14,787 nucleotides of DNA from an uncultured Lachnospiraceae bacterium. GTDB lineage: Bacteria > Bacillota > Clostridia > Lachnospirales > Lachnospiraceae. Positions 12,728-14,787 of this stretch are shown piece after piece. The notes beneath the pieces are model-generated. The model was not told where the DNA came from, did not search any database, and saw nothing but the letters and a program-made list of their open reading frames with translations. Location of the stretch: contig CADBOW010000200.1 in NCBI GenBank assembly GCA_902796375.1, forward strand, positions 1 through 14,787. Direction: 5' to 3'. Every line of letters starts with the position of its first letter. Position 1 is the first letter of the stretch. The translations under genes were made by a program, and so were the position numbers.

Positions 12728-14306
12728 TCCGAGACGCGGGAAGGCTCCGGTTCAGGGAGACCCCGGGCGGAGGAATGATCCGGGTCAGAGATTTCTCAGC
12801 CGGATTCGAAAGGATGTCGGTCCTGAGAATCCGGAAGATCTTCCGGACGATCCGCTGGAAGCTTTCCTGATCCGAAAACAGCAAAGAGAAGAAAAAAACA
12901 AGAGAAAAAACAGGCCGATCGTAATTTTAACCTACTTTTTCGTTCTGCTTTTTTTAAGCATGTTCGGATATATCATCTATTTTCAGGTGGCGGAGGCGGA
13001 AAAGATCGTAGCAGATGCCGGAAACCGTCGGCAGGATGCCATGTCCGATCTGGTCCGTCGCGGTGATATCGTATCCTCGGACGGTGTCGTTCTTGCCACA
13101 ACGGAAGATCATGACGGTAAAGATGTCCGGGTATATCCTTACGGAGAGCTGTTCAGTCATGTGGTGGGTTATAATGATTACGGAAGAGCCGGCCTGGAGC
13201 TGTCCATGAACTTCCAGCTGCTCAATACCCATGAGGATATCGTTCAGCAGGTGAAGGATGACCTGAGAGGCAGAAAGAAGACAGGAGACAAGGTGATCAC
13301 AACACTGGATTACAAGCTTCAGTCTGCTGCATCCAAGGCGCTTGGCAATCACAAGGGGGCCGTAGTTGTCATGGAACCGGATACCGGAAGGATCCTGGCT
13401 ATGGTTTCCAAACCCGGATTTGATCCGAATGAGATGGATCGCGTCTGGGAAGAGATCCATACGGAAGAGGGATCCACCAGTACGGTTCTTCTGAACAGAG
13501 CTACCCAGGGACTGTATGCACCCGGATCCACATTTAAGATCGTTACGGCGCTTCAGTACCTGAGAGAGCATGGAGCAAACTCCGATTATTCCTATAAATG
13601 CAGCGGAGAAGACAGGTTTGATAATGTAAAGATCATCTGTTACGATCACAGAAGCCACGGTGAAGTGGATCTGGAGCATTCCATCGGGTATTCCTGTAAT
13701 ACCAGCTTCGCCAATATCGGGATGAATGAGATCAATATGAACGGGCTTCATTCCACGGCCGAGGATCTTCTGTTCAATCAGGAGATCCCCTATGATCCGG
13801 GATGTCTGAAATCCAGCTTTACGCTGGACGGGACAAGTGACAGAAATGATATTCCCCAGACCGTGATCGGTCAGGGAAATACTCAGATCACTCCTCTGCA
13901 TAATGCCATGATCATGTCGGCCATTGCAAACGGCGGAGTGCTGATGAAGCCCTATCTGGTGGACTCCGTTCAGAATGACAAAGGAGAGACCGTCCGTTCC
14001 TACAAGAGCTCATCCGTAAAGTCCATCATGACTACGAATGAAGCAAAGGAGCTGGCGGAGCTTCTGAAGGCCCCGGCAGAATATGGAACCTCCTCATGGA
14101 AGTTTAAGAATTACCGCCATAAGATCATAGGCAAGACCGGTACGGCGGAATATGATGAGGGCGGACATTGCAACTCCTGGTTTGTGGGTTATTCCAACCC
14201 GGAGGATCCGGATATCGTGGTCAGCGTCGTGATCGAGGACTCCGACAGCGACGGATTATCCGGCGTGCAGGTTGCAGGCGCAATTTTTGAGACATATTAT
14301 CCATAA
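12369..14306 (+). CDS. Class B penicillin-binding transpeptidase with N-terminal basic repeat tail
   Basis: This is the likely transpeptidase partner of the SEDS protein, cross-linking peptidoglycan outside the membrane. The 645-residue product begins with about 137 residues of disordered tail made mostly of ten 11-residue units (PVQGDPKRGKA type). A linker and one transmembrane helix (about 184-206) follow. An outer part has RRGDIVSSDGVVLATT and a short dimerisation-like region. The transpeptidase domain has all three motifs: S387-TFK390, S442-C-N444 and K589-T-G-T. The layout resembles PbpA-type proteins paired with RodA. The start is GTG 12369, or TTG 12378 with AAGGTG 6 bases upstream; ribosome sites do not settle this. 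About 359 bases overlap the SEDS gene. No terminator is visible after the stop. Confidence 0.92.
   Translation: MKLLKKRNDPSEQPRKQTGGSGRELRSPVQGDPKRRQQPVQGDPKRRQQPVQGDPRRGKAPVQGDPKRGKAPAQGDPRRGKAPAQGDPRRGKAPAQGDPRRGKAPVQGDPKRGKAPAESDPRRGKAPVQGDPGRRNDPGQRFLSRIRKDVGPENPEDLPDDPLEAFLIRKQQREEKNKRKNRPIVILTYFFVLLFLSMFGYIIYFQVAEAEKIVADAGNRRQDAMSDLVRRGDIVSSDGVVLATTEDHDGKDVRVYPYGELFSHVVGYNDYGRAGLELSMNFQLLNTHEDIVQQVKDDLRGRKKTGDKVITTLDYKLQSAASKALGNHKGAVVVMEPDTGRILAMVSKPGFDPNEMDRVWEEIHTEEGSTSTVLLNRATQGLYAPGSTFKIVTALQYLREHGANSDYSYKCSGEDRFDNVKIICYDHRSHGEVDLEHSIGYSCNTSFANIGMNEINMNGLHSTAEDLLFNQEIPYDPGCLKSSFTLDGTSDRNDIPQTVIGQGNTQITPLHNAMIMSAIANGGVLMKPYLVDSVQNDKGETVRSYKSSSVKSIMTTNEAKELAELLKAPAEYGTSSWKFKNYRHKIIGKTGTAEYDEGGHCNSWFVGYSNPEDPDIVVSVVIEDSDSDGLSGVQVAGAIFETYYP
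12450..12779 (+). repeat. Ten tandem 33-bp units read in two frames
   Basis: Ten contiguous 33-bp units start at 12450, 12483, 12516, 12549, 12582, 12615, 12648, 12681, 12714 and 12747. In the PBP frame they encode PVQGDPKRRQQ (units 1-2), PV/PA-QGDP-K/R-RGKA (3-8), PAESDPRRGKA (9) and PVQGDPGRRND (10). In the SEDS frame they read GAGGPETQAAA through GSGRPETREGS. Unit 9 carries the change that creates the SEDS stop (TGA 12725-12727). A decayed eleventh copy may begin at 12780. Confidence 0.95.
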
Positions 14307-14322
14307 AGACACAAAGTTCTCC

Positions 14323-14351
14323 TTGATTTGATACGCTGTAATTGCTATAAT
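14323..14351 (+). promoter_or_regulatory. Promoter of the Nudix gene
   Basis: A -35 box TTGATT (14323-14328), a 17-base spacer and a perfect -10 TATAAT (14346-14351) give a start near 14358 and a leader of about 40 bases. Confidence 0.75.
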
Positions 14352-14397
14352 TTTACCAAGTATTTTCACACACCATAAGAATTGGGAGGACGCGGCC

Positions 14398-14787
14398 GTG
14401 ACGAAAGCAACGAGCTGTGGTGGTGTGGTCATCTTTCGAGGAAAGATCCTGTTACTGTACAAGAATTACAGGAATAAGTACGAAGGCTGGGTATTACCGA
14501 AAGGAACGGTAGAAGAAGGCGAGAATTACAACGAAACTGCCCTGCGTGAGGTGAAGGAGGAATCCGGAGTCTCCGCACAGATCATGAAGTATGTTGGAAA
14601 GACGGCATATTCGTTCAGTACTTCCAATGACATGATCAGCAAAGAGGTTCATTGGTACCTGATGATGGCAGACAGTTATTTCAGTAAGCCGCAGCGTGAG
14701 GAATACTTTTGTGATTCCGGTTATTACAAGTATCATGAAGCATACCACCTCTTAAAGTTCCCGAATGAGAAGCAGATCCTGGAGCAG
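14398..14787 (+). CDS. Nudix hydrolase, 3'-partial
   Basis: Nudix enzymes cleave nucleoside diphosphates linked to another group, such as oxidised NTPs, ADP-ribose, Ap4A or capped RNA ends. The 130 visible residues contain a complete Nudix box at G36 to V58, GTVEEGENYNETALREVKEE then SGV, matching GX5EX7REUXEEXGU exactly. Before it lies a strand-rich start with GGVVIFRGKILLLYKNYRN and GWVLPKG, and after it KYVGKTAYSFSTSNDMISKE. The form resembles the small MutT/Ap4A-like group, but substrate cannot be read from sequence. The start is GTG 14398 with GGGAGGA (14384-14390) 7 bases upstream. The frame stays open to the right edge, so the end is missing, probably by only a few tens of residues. 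It has its own promoter. Confidence 0.92.
   Translation, partial: MTKATSCGGVVIFRGKILLLYKNYRNKYEGWVLPKGTVEEGENYNETALREVKEESGVSAQIMKYVGKTAYSFSTSNDMISKEVHWYLMMADSYFSKPQREEYFCDSGYYKYHEAYHLLKFPNEKQILEQ

Noticed and set aside
12450..12779. CRISPR-like array
   Set aside because: Units are contiguous 33-mers without unique spacers and are in frame with a protein gene.
12399..12884. Additional open frames in the repeat: a third plus-strand frame (12538-12870) and minus-strand frames
   Set aside because: A stop-free 33-bp unit keeps several frames open by repetition. These lack start signals and any link to a folded domain.

Overview
The window looks like chromosomal core DNA of a low-to-moderate GC Firmicute, most likely a Lachnospiraceae-type Clostridium relative. 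This rests on the secG-rnr-smpB-ssrA order, strong AGGAGG-like ribosome sites, TTGnnn/TATAAT promoters, a clostridial-type tmRNA, a small DivIVA-domain protein, and a ruvAB-zapA-U32-SEDS-PBP gene string. No transposase, integrase, phage gene or CRISPR array was seen.

Layout. (1) 3-803: 3' part of a gene for a single-pass membrane protein with a Gln/Tyr/Gly/Pro-rich N-terminal tail; it is open to the left edge. (2) 814-4770: the protein-export, RNA-decay and ribosome-rescue block. It holds secG with its own promoter and terminator, rnr (RNase R), smpB, an unrecognised single-pass membrane protein with its own promoter, and ssrA (tmRNA) ending in a strong hairpin terminator. RNase R, SmpB and tmRNA act together in trans-translation and decay of non-stop mRNA. 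(3) 4806-4916: a short gene-free, hairpin-rich stretch behind ssrA. (4) 4917-5948 (minus): a YprB-type RNase H-like exonuclease, transcribed divergently from a small DivIVA-domain protein (6072-6584). The promoters between them lie in an 11-bp perfect inverted repeat whose two arms each carry an extended -10 box. (5) 6653-14306: a compact plus-strand run ruvA, ruvB, zapA, U32 (RlhA/TrhP-like), SEDS (FtsW/RodA) and penicillin-binding transpeptidase. From ruvB on, every gene overlaps the next (17, 11, 4 and about 359 bp), so translational coupling is likely. (6) 14398 to the right edge: a Nudix hydrolase with its own promoter, cut by the window end.

The most unusual feature is the SEDS/PBP junction. 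Ten tandem 33-bp units (12450-12779) encode a basic Pro/Gln/Lys/Arg-rich 11-residue repeat at the cytoplasmic N-terminus of the PBP. The first eight units and part of the ninth are read at the same time, in another frame, as a Gly/Glu/Arg-rich C-terminal tail of the SEDS protein. Variation among the units falls mostly at third codon positions of the PBP frame, so the PBP frame appears to be the constrained one. Nothing here is clearly a new defence or mobile system; the rest is ordinary housekeeping sequence.
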